A DNA stretch of 64,000 bases from Thuidium tamariscinum (GCA_947034885.2 OX344749.2:43615682-43679681), one strand, 5' to 3'. Shown: positions 11,370 to 22,515, counted from the stretch's first letter. The notes: generated by a model not told the origin, from the sequence alone. Numbers and translations: made by a program.

Positions 11370-11505
11370 ATTAAAGTTCGGTTTAAAGTTTAAACACTGT
11401 CATGTGTACCTCCTTTGATTGCAAAACCTTGAAATACTAGAAATTTTGAGAACTTAAAGTGAAAGTTCGGTTAAGCACTGTCATGTGCACCTCCTTTTGC
11501 AATTA
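11370..11505 (+). repeat. Twofold repeated motif in the LTR leader
   Basis: AAAGTTCGGTTTAA followed within a few bases by CACTGTCATGTG(T/C)ACCTCCTTT occurs twice here, about 85 bp apart. It occurs twice again in the other copy (24335-24370 and 24416-24455). It lies downstream of the TATA box, so it would be in the RNA leader. Retention in both copies suggests a role in RNA structure, but this is not shown. Confidence 0.55.
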
Positions 11506-11937
11506 AAGTACTCAAAATATTATTGGAACTTCCTTAAACGGTGAAGCTTCGAACCTTTTACAAGAAATTTGACAACCTATGAAAAAGTAATTTCAATTAA
11601 CCAATTGAAGTTGAAAAAGTAGTACAAGGTTGGTTATATGCTAAGAATAAGGGAAGACTTGATATCTCACTCACAAACCCTTTATTAGCATTTCCAGTGG
11701 AAACCTTAATCACTCCTCTTGTTCTATTAGAGCGACACGTTGTGGGATTACCAAAATGTTGAGTCATTAAGTGGTGTGTCAAAACCCTCCTCGTGTTTAG
11801 TTTAGCCCAAAAACTCCTAGAGAGTTCAATTGATTACGTTAGGAAGTTAGTCTAGCCTAGAATCCCAAGAAAATTGAGAGATTAGTTAGTTATAGTTATC
11901 CAAAAATTAGTTAAAAATCCCCAAAAAAGTGAATTTT

Positions 11938-12262
11938 AGAAGCCAGTCCAGCCCGAAGAAGCCAGTCCAGCCCAAGAAGCCAGACCAGCCCGAAGGAGCA
12001 GTCCAGCCAAGGAGCGGCAGGAGCCAGTACACGACCAGGAGCCAGTACACGACCCAACCACCGACCAACCACCGGCCGCCACGTGGCGGGAGCTGACGGG
12101 GCAGGGGCGGGGGGTCCGACCAACCTCCGGCCGCCACGTGGAGGGGAGAGGGAGCCCGTGGAGGGGAGCGGGAGCCTGGGGAGAAGCGGCAGTCCAGACG
12201 GGGAGACAGGAACCCGGCTGGGGAGTCCAAGAGCTCGGTTGGGAGTCCAGGAGCTCAATTTT
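11938..12262. repeat. GC-rich short-repeat block of the giant LTR
   Basis: Four or more tandem copies of GAAGCCAGTCCAGCCC, then CGGCCGCCACGTGG twice (about 12070 and 12130) and GGAGTCCAGGAGCTC-type repeats. CACGTG is the plant G-box core. Sequence between LTR copies differs most here although the position is kept. Confidence 0.7.
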
Positions 12263-13440
12263 GGAGTCTAGGAGTTCAAGTCACAAACTAAGACTAGAAC
12301 TCAAAAAGAAAAAAAAACACAATTCACGCTTTACAAGTAAGTTCAACTATTACAAAATATCTTTTGACATTGCAAGCATTGAAATTTTTGACCAAATTAA
12401 AAAGAATTAGAAGGGAAATTTCCAACTTCTCTTTTTAATTTTCCATCAAAAAACTCAAAATTTGCAACATCTAAAGAGGGTCTTCCATCATTGACAACTC
12501 AACCGCCATAGCCATCCTCTAACTTTCAAAACTGCAACAACTCTTGCACAACAAGAATGAGAAAGAGAGAGAACTAGGTGGGAGATTAAGGTTGTGAGAT
12601 TCCTAACCGTGACAAATTAGATTAAAAAACTAATTTCTTTGGAATAACACTATAGAGTGGGATTCTTTATTCTTGGGGGTTGACCTTTGGGAATAAAAAA
12701 TCCATTTATTTGGAATAACACTATTGAAATTGTTCTCGGTCTTTTGGAATGTTCTACATTCTTTGGCTATTAGATTCTTAGAAGGTTTGGATTTTGTTAG
12801 TTTTGTTTTATTAGGCCTAATAAGCCAAAAGGAAAACAACAAATTGACAACCAATTTCTTTAGAAATTTTAAGAAAATTAAAATTAATTGGATTATAAAA
12901 GATTTGGTTACAATTCTTTATTCAAATTAATCCTAATAAGCCAAATTAAAAAGGACAAATTGACAACCAATTTCTTTAGGAATTTAAAAGAAATTAAAAT
13001 TAATTGGATTATAAAAGATTTGGTTGCAATTCTTTAAAGCCAACTAATTGACAACCAATTCCGTTGGGAATTACCAAGAAATTGAATTAATTAGGTTTGG
13101 TGATAATATTTTAATTCCAATAAGCCCAAAGAAAGAAAACAAAAGAACAACTCATTACTTCAAAATCAGGTGAAATTTAATTCGTAATTCAATTAAGTTG
13201 CTAATCAATTAATTTGCTAATTCAATTAATCAAATAACAATAATACTAACGATTAGATAGGATTTTCATTGATCATTCGAGCTATTTAGTAGATTCAAAA
13301 TATTGTTAGATTTTCCAATTACCAATAAATTAGGAATTGAAGAGAGAATGTGCAATTAACTCGAATCTACGTAACTTTCAGTGGTTTCTTTTAATTAGGA
13401 GAAAATTTACCAATAGTTGTGGAAAATTACTATGAATTAG

Positions 13441-13536
13441 ATGGAGAGCCGGGATGATTTCGATGGCGAGGTCGTAAGGGAATATTTACACATGATGATG
13501 TTTGACGACGAGACCATGGAGATTTACGCAGAGGAG
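13441..13536 (+). CDS. Putative leader exon of the giant LTR (32 codons, ends at a splice donor)
   Basis: It opens with ATG and encodes an acidic peptide (MESRDDFDGEVV, then EYLHMMMFDD and ending YAEE), running into GAGGAG|GTAAAC at 13536/13537. The second LTR copy has the same 32-codon frame at 26103-26198 with no indel, several differences, at least one of them synonymous, and the same donor. Both LTRs have suffered indels elsewhere, so frame retention here argues that this is coding sequence. It may be an upstream leader exon spliced to the element's gag in the full-length parent. An unspliced reading in this copy stops three codons later. Confidence 0.45.
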
Positions 13537-13837
13537 GTAAACCGCTGACATTTGATTTTCATTCTCATTGTTTTACTGTTAAGTTTATTTTTACCAAACG
13601 CTTGGAATTAGATTTAGGCAAAACCATAGAATAGAGTAGGGTCACTTGGTTGAATTTTAGAATAGAATAGATAGAATTATAACCACGAAATTAGATTAGA
13701 AATATCCAAAACACGTGACTAAAAGAGTTCATTGCTTGGAAGGCTTTCTTTTTCACCCAATTAGAAAGAAAACTCAATTAGACACAGGACCCGTGTGAAA
13801 AACTCTTAGCTCGAGGGTGGAGTTAGGAGCGCTCACA

Positions 13838-14898
13838 GGCACCGAGAGGGTCCCCTTCGAGGTCGGGGCCATGCGCCAGTACGAACTCGAATTACATTCA
13901 TATCGACACAAGTGTGTGTCAATGCCGTGGCATGGGGAGGCTGGGGTGGTGGCCATGACCGAACTACCCCCTTGTTTTTGAAATTTTTTTCAGGGGTAAG
14001 GATGTCGAGTGCGCAATGTGCGAGTTGTATCGAGCTTAGATGCATGGACTGCCCCCCTCTTCGGGGAGTCTCGGCACCGAGAGGGCCCCTAGTGAGGCCG
14101 GGGTCATGCGCTAGTACGAACTCGAATGACATTCATATCGACACAAGTGTGTGTCGATGCCGCGGTGGTGGGTGGCTGGGGTGGCTGGTAGGGTGGCTGC
14201 CTTGGCCGCCCCCCCCATTTTTTTTCATTTCCTTCTCAGGGGTTCCAGATGTCGGGTGCGCAATGCGCGAGTTGTATCGAGCATAGATGCATAGACTGCC
14301 CCCCTCCTTGGAGGGTCTCGACACTGAGAGGGTTCCCAATGAGGCCGGGGCCATGCGCCAGTACGAACTCGAATCACATTCATATCGACACAAGTGTGTG
14401 TCTATGCCGCGGTGGTGGGTGGCTGGGGTGGTGGCCTTGGCCGAACCACCCCCATTTTTTTAATTTTTTTTTCAGGGGTCTGGATGTCGAGTGCGCAATG
14501 TGCGAGTCGTATCGAGCTTAGATGCATAGACTGCCCCCCCCTTCATGGGTCTCGGCAGCGAGAGGGTCCCCTTCGAGGTCGGGCCATGCGCCAGTACGAA
14601 CTCGAATCACATTCATATCGACACAAGTGTGTGTCGATGCCGCGGTGGTGGGAGGCTAAGGGTGGTGGCCTTGGCCGATCCCCCCATTTTTTTTATTTTC
14701 TTTCTCAGGGGTTCCAAATGTCGGGTGCGCAATGTGCAAGTTGTATTAGCTTAGATGCATAGACTACCCTCCTCCCCAGGGGTCTCGGCACCGAGAGGGT
14801 CCCCAGTGGTGCCGTGGCCATGCGCCAGTACGAACTAGAATCACATTCAATTCGAAAGAAGTGTGTGTCGATGCCGCGGTGGTGAGAGGCTGGGGTTC
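13838..14898 (+). repeat. 235-bp tandem repeat array, segment 3 (about 4.5 units)
   Basis: It resumes the unit at the GGCAC duplication (GGCACCGAGAGGGTCCCC) and runs to GGTTC at 14894-14898, where a 530-bp LTR is inserted. These units are the most regular in the window, with CTCGGCACCGAGAGGG and the ATCGACACA/TGTGTCGAT hairpin well kept. Confidence 0.9.
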
Positions 14899-15428
14899 TG
14901 TCACGGACGTGACATACAAGACAAGGACGGAAAACAGATGACCAACGATTTAAGACCGACAAACAAAGACGAAGACCATAGGAAACTTCTTAAGAAGTTA
15001 CACATAGCGGTAGCGGTACCTTTAGGGACAAGCCACCGCCCTAGTAGAAGTTTCTAGGAAGTTTACAACACCTTGCGGGACAAGTAGATTCGCCTTGAAG
15101 GCAAAGCAAGGTAGTTTAGTTGACTTGGAGTACACTCCAAGTCGTCTTAGGCCTCAAGAAAGCTAGGTAACTTGCTCTTGAAGGCGAAGGAGGCTAGCTT
15201 ACTTCTAGATTAGTATAAATAGAGAGTTGAGAGACATTGCTCCTCACTCTCGTCAACACCAGTTGTATCTATTCTTATTCCAAGCAATCCAAGCCTTATT
15301 CTAGTACTTTTAACTCCAGCCTAGCTCTTATTAGAGGAATCCCCTCTGTTCTAGTCTTGTTCTTGGTCTTGTTCAAGGAGTCCCCTCGATTCTAATCTCG
15401 GTTCCGTCCGAGAGTTGCGTCCGCAACA
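14899..15428 (+). mobile_element. Solo LTR (530 bp), plus orientation
   Basis: It begins TGTCACGGACGTGACA and ends TTGCGTCCGCAACA, with TG/CA termini and a perfect 5-bp duplication GGTTC at 14894-14898 and 15429-15433. A TATAAATA box lies at 15214-15221. It is unrelated in sequence to the giant LTRs. Size, ends and duplication are typical of a Ty3 or Copia solo LTR. No internal coding region is present. Confidence 0.88.
15214..15221 (+). promoter_or_regulatory. TATA box of the 530-bp LTR
   Basis: TATAAATA within TTAGTATAAATAGAGAG, about 315 bp into the LTR and roughly 210 bp from its end, where plant LTR promoters usually lie. Confidence 0.65.
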
Positions 15429-16140
15429 GGTTCTCTGCCTTGGCCGACGCCCCCCATTTTTTTAATTTTCTTTCTCAGGGGTTCCAAATGTTAGGTGCGC
15501 AATGTGCGAGCTGTATCGAGCTTAGATGCATAGATTGCCCCCACCTTGTGGGGTCTCGGCACCAAGAGGGTCCCGAGTGAGGCCGGGGCCATGCGCCAGT
15601 ACGAACTCGAATCACATTCATATCGACACAAGTGTGTGTCGAGGCTGTGGTGGTGGGTGGCTGCCTTGGCCGACCCCCCCCCCCCCCTCCATTTTTTTTA
15701 TTTTCTTTCTTAGGGGTTCCAAATGTCGAGTGCTCAATGTGCTAATTGTATCGAGATCAGATGCATAGACTACCCCCTCCTCAGGGCCTCTCGGCACCGA
15801 GAGGGTCCCCATTGGGGTCGGGGTCATGCGGCAGTATGAAGGAGAATCACATTCAAATCGACACAAGTGTGTGTCGATATCGTGGTTTAGGGTGGCTTGG
15901 GTGGTGGCTGCGGCCGATCCACCTCCATTTTTTCAAAATTGCTTATTCGGGGGTCTGGATGCGAGTGCACCATGTCCGAATTGTATCGAGCTTGAATGCA
16001 TAGGCTGCCCCTCTCCCTCAGGGGACTCGGCATCGAGGGTACCCATCCGGGGTCGGGGTCATGCATCTAAGCGAACGAGAATCAAATTCATATGGACACA
16101 AGTGTGTGTCGATGGCGCATTAGAAGGCGGCTCGAGTGCG
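15429..16140 (+). repeat. 235-bp tandem repeat array, segment 4 (about 3 units)
   Basis: It resumes after the 530-bp LTR and ends near ATGGACACAAGTGTGTGTCGATGGCGC. The last unit is diverged (GGATGCGAGTGCACCATG instead of the usual GTCGAGTGCGCAATG). Beyond it starts the 3' flank of the ParB-methyltransferase relic. Confidence 0.88.
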
Positions 16141-16334
16141 GGGCTCTGACCATCCAGCCCATTGTAGATGGCATTCTGTCTGGATGCATAGTGTGCAGTG
16201 CTCACATACGACCGAGCTATGATGTTTGAATTGCAAAAAATAGAGACATAGAATGGAAACGTACTACTATAATATCCTTGGCAATGACATGATAAACGAA
16301 AACATGTCACTAACCATGTATATGCCGACATTCA

Positions 16335-19300
16335 CTAGGTTGAATGAGCTGATGTGGAACTGCCCTCACTATTTGATGTGATAGAGTCCGATTCTACGGC
16401 CTGTTCATCTACAAACTCTAAAACTCTTGGATCCACCGCCCGTGCCCTAGTGGATGGCCTGGGGTTGAGGTCACAGAAATCCCTAGAGATGGCCTCAGCG
16501 TAGACAGGTAACTGGAATGGTTTTAGAGGACTTGGAAAGAATCCTGGGTTTGCAAAGAAAGGGACCCTTGTCACTTCTTGAGCAAGCCTATCAAATTCAT
16601 CGAATTAGATAGTCAATTTGGGAAGTTCAATGCCTCATAAGTAATGTGATAAAAAATAGTTAAAATTAAAACTTACTTACTGAATCGAGATGTCTTCACG
16701 ATCTGTTGAACCGGGACGTCTTCATCTTCAAGGTCTGTTGTGGGTGCTACCCGCGGTGGTTTCGGCTGACGAGATCCTCCCACACGCATTGCTGGTGCAA
16801 TAAGAGCGTCAAAGATGGACTTATCATCTTCGAAGGCTAGAATGTGACAGCAGGTTGCACGGCATGCCTGAATGCATGCACCTGTAAAAGCAAGAAATAT
16901 GAATTAGTTTGAGGCTTTAGGGAGAAGACATTTTTGAATGATTGGGTCATAGGTCTCCAATAGAGGAAGAGTATCTTACCAGTAGACGCTGTAAAATCAA
17001 CAACAACGTCCCCTGGCTGAGAGCAAGCCTCAACGAGCATCTGCATGAACTGACGTGCCTTCTCACGAGGGCCACGCCACGGAATGTCTCCGTTCATGGA
17101 CAAATCGTCCTTGTTACAAAAATTCTGCAAGATATCATCTCGTGCAACATTCACCCCTACCGCTTCATGAGAGGGAACGAACTGAAATGGGAAGTCAGTA
17201 TCCTTCTTCGGTCCACTCTCACGGACCACTAATGATATCGCAAAGCGCATAGTTTGCACGAGTGATTTCAAAAAGGTTAATAATTGGGAATAGAGAATGA
17301 CGATTGCCAATGACTGTAAGTTAAGAATGTTGGAATCGTTCTTACCGTCTTGGAGGGATCTGTCGGCGATGTTAGATGGAGATGATTCATCCCCATCCAA
17401 GTAAGAAGAATCCGAAATTTGTATGTCTGGCAGCAGCCAAGGATGTGGCTCCTGTGTTGCTTAGAAGGAGCCGGATACATGACAATCATAGCTCCATTGT
17501 CGTGTAAATAATTGTCAGCAAAGTCAAAGATAGGTACTAGAAATTGCATGTTGAATTCGTTCCACGTTGGAATGGCTCCAGGTGGGGCGGATATAGTGGG
17601 AACGTGAAGTCCCTCTGGTACGTCTACAAATATCAAATCCACAGCTGCCTTGTCACTGCTAACACCCAAAAATGACCGATCCTTGTTTGTAGAATGCTGC
17701 AACACAGACATCAATTGTCACGTGTAAGAAAAGATAACGAAAACTAGATATTGTATTGACTTTCATACAAAAACGAGATATCCCAGAGTATGAATGAATG
17801 GATGAAGGTAGAATTTGTACCATGCCTAAGAACGAGAGAACGTCGTTACAAGCCACTATGTTTCTAGGCAAAATGGCCACGGACAAGTTCAAGATGCACT
17901 CGTTGATGTCAGGTACAGGATCCAGATTCTTCAATGTCGGCGTCAGTCCGTGAACTAACCTCTCTTGTGTAAGAGAGAAGCCTGAGGAGCCATCGGGCAT
18001 GTTGGTGGTGCTAGTGGCAGGCTCCTGCACTGGAGTTTCCGCCTTCCTCTTGGTCCCCTTCTTCTTGTCCTTGTCCTTGTCCTTCTCCGCTTGCGCCAAG
18101 AGCTTCTTCTTCTGGTTCTCATCGGCCTTCTTCTTTGCTTCCTCCAATCTCTCTATCTTCCTTTTATCTGAAGCCTCGCGCCTTTGAATAACCCGTTCTC
18201 GAGCGTCAGAGTCAAGCCCTTTGAACTCATCAAATTCGGGCTCTCCAGATGATTTCTCCTTCAAAGACTGAAAGAGGGCCTGTTCATCAGAAGGAGTGAC
18301 TCCAATGTTGCACTCCAGATACCAAAGGCATGCCAGGAGATGTGCGCTAATCCACGTCTTCACTTGGTTGGGAGTGAACATGCAGTCAGCGGATGACTGG
18401 AGTTGCCAGGTCATAAGGAACGGAGGCAAATCCTCTTTTGCAATGGCCTTCTTGGGATAGAGTTCAAACATAAAGTACCTGCAAATAGAATGTGTGTGCT
18501 CAGTACTTCACATATCTTTTGAGCCTCAAAGAACTAATACCTCAAGGAAGGAGTTACTAGGAAAAATTCAATGAAAAACAAACCTGAATATGACCCGTTT
18601 GATCGCCAGCACGGATCCACGATAATCGGGAAAAGAGTCTGACTTCTTAAAGGCATCTGAGCCCTTGAACACCCCACTATAACCAACGTCCCACAACTTC
18701 ATTCTCCACCCTTCCAAGTAATCAACCAGCTTAACTGGTTCGCCCACCACAGTCATATCTATGGGGATGTTATCAGTTTGCATCATCCCCTCGTACATCT
18801 CGAGGACCCCATCCTCGAGCTACAAAACATCATCACAAAGTGAGCTTAAAGAACATCATTACATTAATCACAGTAGAGAAGCAGTGGAAATAAATTTGAA
18901 GAAACTAAATGACAAGCAAAGAGTGATCAAGTGATTTACATGCATTACTTACCCCTGCATACCATGCTGCCTTGGCAAGAAAAATCAGTAGCTTCTCCTC
19001 ATTAACAGGACGTGGAGGTACACGTCGAGCTTCTCTAGACGAACTGGAGGAGTTGAGCTACCTCAACCACTTTAACTTGTGCGCACTTGACACATTCGTT
19101 GTTGCTATCATTTGGAGCTTCTCTAATGTAAACTCCGGGATAGAGAAGAGCGTCCAATGTCGCTCAATCTGCAGTAGGTATGGAATCAATTCATAAGAAT
19201 TCCATTGCCAAAAAGAAAAGAGAAGCATTCATAAATGGTTGAATTTTTTATTACCTCATTTAGCCACTCCAGGCCAAGGTGCGGGGATGCAACAGCGATA

Positions 19301-21176
19301 ATCTTGGAGAGCTTCTTGTATAGCTTGTCCGTGGACTCCTTAATGGATGCTCGCATCGCAAGAGCCCATGCAGTAGCAGACTTCTTCTCGACTGGTGTGT
19401 CCTCTTCATATTTGCGCAAAGCAGCGTCCGCATTCGCTGATATCTCTTACTGCATGTCCATACAGTGAGACAAGCAATGAGGGTCATCACCATAGAAAGA
19501 TAGTGAAATCATCGATACGAAAGACTCTGGACTATAATCTGGAATAATGATTCAAGGTAGGACCCTCACCTTGAAAATAAAGGAAGTAAAGACTTCCAAA
19601 GGCATTTTATACCAAGTCTTCCGTGTGCTCTGTTTGCATGTCTTGACCTCCTCTTCAATGAGCAGCTCATTGAATTTTTCGACCTCCATGAGACCGTACT
19701 TCTGAACCTTGTAAAGCGTGTGAACAAGGTTCGTTTTGATATAGGAGCTCTCCATCTGACTGTACAAGCAATGCAACGGATGCAATATTAGAACACATTA
19801 TAGAGTGGAGGGCCAATCTATACATAAGAGTGAAATGAATTGAGCTAAGTGATTTGAAGGTATGCATACCTATTTATGTCGTGCATGGCTTGCATGGCTA
19901 TACCAATGCGTCCCCTTGTGTCAAGAACAATGGAGTCCACGCACACATGCCAATCCACTTCGGATGAGTGGAGACGATTGATGTGATTCATCCAAGCAAT
20001 GCGTCTGTAATTTCCATCACAGACAAAAAACTTGTAGTCAACCAACTGATGAAGGTGGGGATTGGCCTTCAACTCCTCATTGAACTTGTCATTCACTGAA
20101 TTCCAAATGGGCCCCCATCCGACTTTATCCTCATCTATGAAGATCCCAGTGTCTCCCGCTTCGTCTGCAACAGATACGTAGAAAACCCGGGCCCCCTCCT
20201 CGTAGCCTCTACAGAACTTGTTGTCCAACATCGTGAGGTCACACTCCAAAGTAGGCCTAACCATGGGCATAGGCACCATCCTGCACAATGGAATCCAAAG
20301 TCGTGAGTGATCAAATGTCGTAAGTCGCAGGCTAGAGATAATGGAGAAGGTGTCAACTTTTTGGGACCGCCGAATGTCGTCCTCTAGAGCATCATCCGCA
20401 ACACCCGAAATGTGGTGGTCCACCTCCACCGCCGGCACTTGCACCACCTTCTCCTTCGTCAAGTCTGTCACGATCTCCTCAGGCGGTGCTAGCCTCGTAA
20501 TGACATTCGACTTCCTCAACGATGATGCAACGGATTTCGGTGAGGTGTTTGTGTCATCACCCTCCTCATTGTCGTCGTCATCATCCTCACTGAAGGACTG
20601 AAAATAAGATGCAATAGGACTGTATGAGACCTTTCTTTTAAAAATTGATAACCACGTAATTGAGAGCAACTCATGTAATCAGTAAAATATATCCAGTCAA
20701 CAAGGTTCATAAAGCTCTCGTGACTATAGGCCTTAAACTAAACAGACACAAACCAAAGGCAGAGTTCTGAACTTGCCACAGCAAAATATAAGTGTGTCGT
20801 CATCTCCATCAGAGCAGATGCCGCCATCTTGCATACAGCTACAAGGAATGGAGTCCACATCAATGGCAGCCATTTCCAAGGCTACATCATCAGACCCTAT
20901 AGAGGTGAGGTTCGACCACATTGGAGACAGAAGTCCCTCACGATGACTAGTGCCTAAATCCGAATCCAATTCCAAAATCAGGTTGTCCAAATTTACCCTC
21001 GCCAGTAGATTTTGAAGATTCGGGATATCCTCAGGTAGAGCGTCATCAACATCCATAGCCTCCTGAGATTCCAATGAGTCGTCTTGCTGTGTGTCCTGCA
21101 AGAAATCCGCAATATTGGAAGTGTCGGCTCCATCACCCTAAGACTCCCCTTCCACCACTGACCCTCCACCAGAAAC
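16335..21176 (-). pseudogene. ParB-like domain / DNA methyltransferase fusion, decayed eleven-exon gene
   Basis: Eleven exons join on the minus strand with all phases agreeing: 21176-20754, 20597-19870, 19759-19570, 19449-19255, 19168-18953, 18819-18584, 18478-17821, 17696-17346, 17253-16980, 16881-16681 and 16633-16335. They give about 1,256 codons; no start exon was found. The second exon has an acidic stretch, then a ParB/sulfiredoxin-type motif (VCDGNYRRIAWMN, near 20010). The seventh has a Lys/Glu-rich coiled coil. The eighth has DLIFVDVPEG where N4/N6 DNA methyltransferases have (D/N)PP(Y/W). The ninth and tenth have QPGDVVVDFTASTG, the SAM-binding motif I. The order IV-then-I is that of beta-class enzymes. 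Bacteria and phages have ParB-methyltransferase fusions, so distant transfer is possible. Damage: in-frame TAG 21138-21140, TAA 19447-19449, TAG 19058-19060, TAA 16605-16607, and acceptor AA for AG at 17254-17255. Confidence 0.72.
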
Positions 21177-21264
21177 CTAAATGGAAAATGACCCACTGAA
21201 GACATGATAAGTAAAAACAGAATATGAAAGAGGATAATGCACAGCAACCAAATCCAAACAAATT

Positions 21265-22515
21265 GGGCCCGACCCCGTAGGGGATCCTCTCGGTGCCGAG
21301 ACCCCTGAAGGACGGGGGCAGTCTATGCATCTAGGCTCGATGCAACTCGCACACTACGCACTCCTCATCTGGAACCCCTGAGAAAGAAAAAAAAATGGGG
21401 GGGAGCCAAGGCAGCCACCTAAGCAGCCACCCCAAGCCGCGGCATCGACACACACTTGTATCGATATGAATGTGAGTTTGGCTCGTACTGGCGCATGGCC
21501 CCGACCCCAAAGGGGACCCTCTCGGTGCCCAGACCCCCCGATGAGGGGGGCAGTCTATGCATCTAAGCTCGATACAACTCGCACACTACGCACTCCACAT
21601 CCAGACCCCTGAAAAAAACAAAAAACAAATGGGGGCATTGGCCAAGGCCACACCCCAAGCCACCTCAGGCCACGGCATCGATACACACTTGTGTTGATAT
21701 GAATGTGAGTCTGGCTCGTATTGGCGCATGGCCCCAACCCCGAAGGGGACCCTCTTGGTGCCAAGACCCCGGAGGGAGGGGGGCAACCTATGCATCTAAG
21801 CTCGATACAACTCGCACATTGTGCACTCCACATCTAGAACCCCTGAGAAAGAAAATAAAAAAAATGGGGGGGGAGCCAAGGCAGCCACCCTAGCAGCCAC
21901 CCCAGCCACCCCAAGCCGCGGCATCGACACACACTTGTGTCGATATGAATGTGAGTCTGGCTCGTACTAGCGCATGGCCCCGACCCCGAAGGGGACCCTC
22001 TCGATGCCGAGACCCCGGAGAGAGGGGGGCAGCCTATGCATCTAAGCTCGATACAACTCGCACACTACGCACTCCTCATCTGGAACCCCTGAGAAAGAAA
22101 ATTAAAAAAAATGGGGGGGGAGCCAAGGCAGCCACCCAAGCAGCCACCCCAGCCACTCCAAGCCACGGCATCGACACACACTTGTGTCGATATGAATGTG
22201 AGTCTGGCTCGTACTGGCGCATGGCCCCGACCCCGAAGGGGACCCTTTCGGTGCCGAGACCCCCCGTGGAGGGGGGCAGTCTATGCATCTAAGCTCGATA
22301 CAACTCGCACACTACGCACTCGACATCCACACCTCTGAAAAAGAAAATTAAAAAAAATGGGGGGGGGGATCGGCCAAGGCCACACCCCAAGCCACCCCAG
22401 GCCGCGGCATCGACACACACTTATGTCGATATGAATGTGAGTCTGGCTCGTACTGGCGCATGGCCACGACCCCTTAGGGGACCCTCTCGGTGCCGAGACA
22501 CCCCGTGGAGGGGGG
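21265..22515 (-). repeat. 235-bp tandem repeat array, inverted copy (about 5 units)
   Basis: Same unit as the left array but reverse-complemented (CCCCGACCCC..GGGGACCCTCTCGGTGCCGAGACCCC, TATGCATCTAAGCTCGATAC). Units are spaced about 220-235 bp apart. It lies immediately upstream of the ParB-methyltransferase relic, so that gene is flanked by arrays in opposite orientation. The right end is cut by the LTR starting at 22516. Confidence 0.9.

Larger units (their letters stand above)
9565..13837 (+). mobile_element. Solo giant LTR (4.27 kb), plus orientation
   Basis: It starts TGTGAGCC and ends GCGCTCACA, with a perfect 5-bp duplication GGCAC at 9560-9564 and 13838-13842 that restores the satellite unit when one copy is removed. 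A second copy lies at 22516-26512; the first ~1.6 kb is nearly identical between them, and later parts differ by indels. Internal layout: a U3 of about 1.56 kb rich in TTGAC/GTCAA motifs, TATA box at 11129, a duplicated motif at 11370-11505, a GC-rich block, and a leader ORF with splice donor at 13441-13537. There is no gag, protease, RT or integrase frame. A solo LTR is the simplest reading; LTRs this long are known from Ogre-type Ty3 elements. Confidence 0.8.

Noticed and set aside
16942-17252. Plus-strand open frames opposite the methyltransferase exons
   Set aside because: Shadows of the minus-strand coding sequence, with no motif of their own.
16837-17714. The two frames here as separate intact genes
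   Set aside because: They run through introns; the phase-consistent exons 17696-17346 and 17253-16980 belong to one longer gene.
4081-22515. CRISPR-like array
   Set aside because: Units are ~235 bp tandem repeats without unique spacers in a plant genome context; this is satellite DNA.
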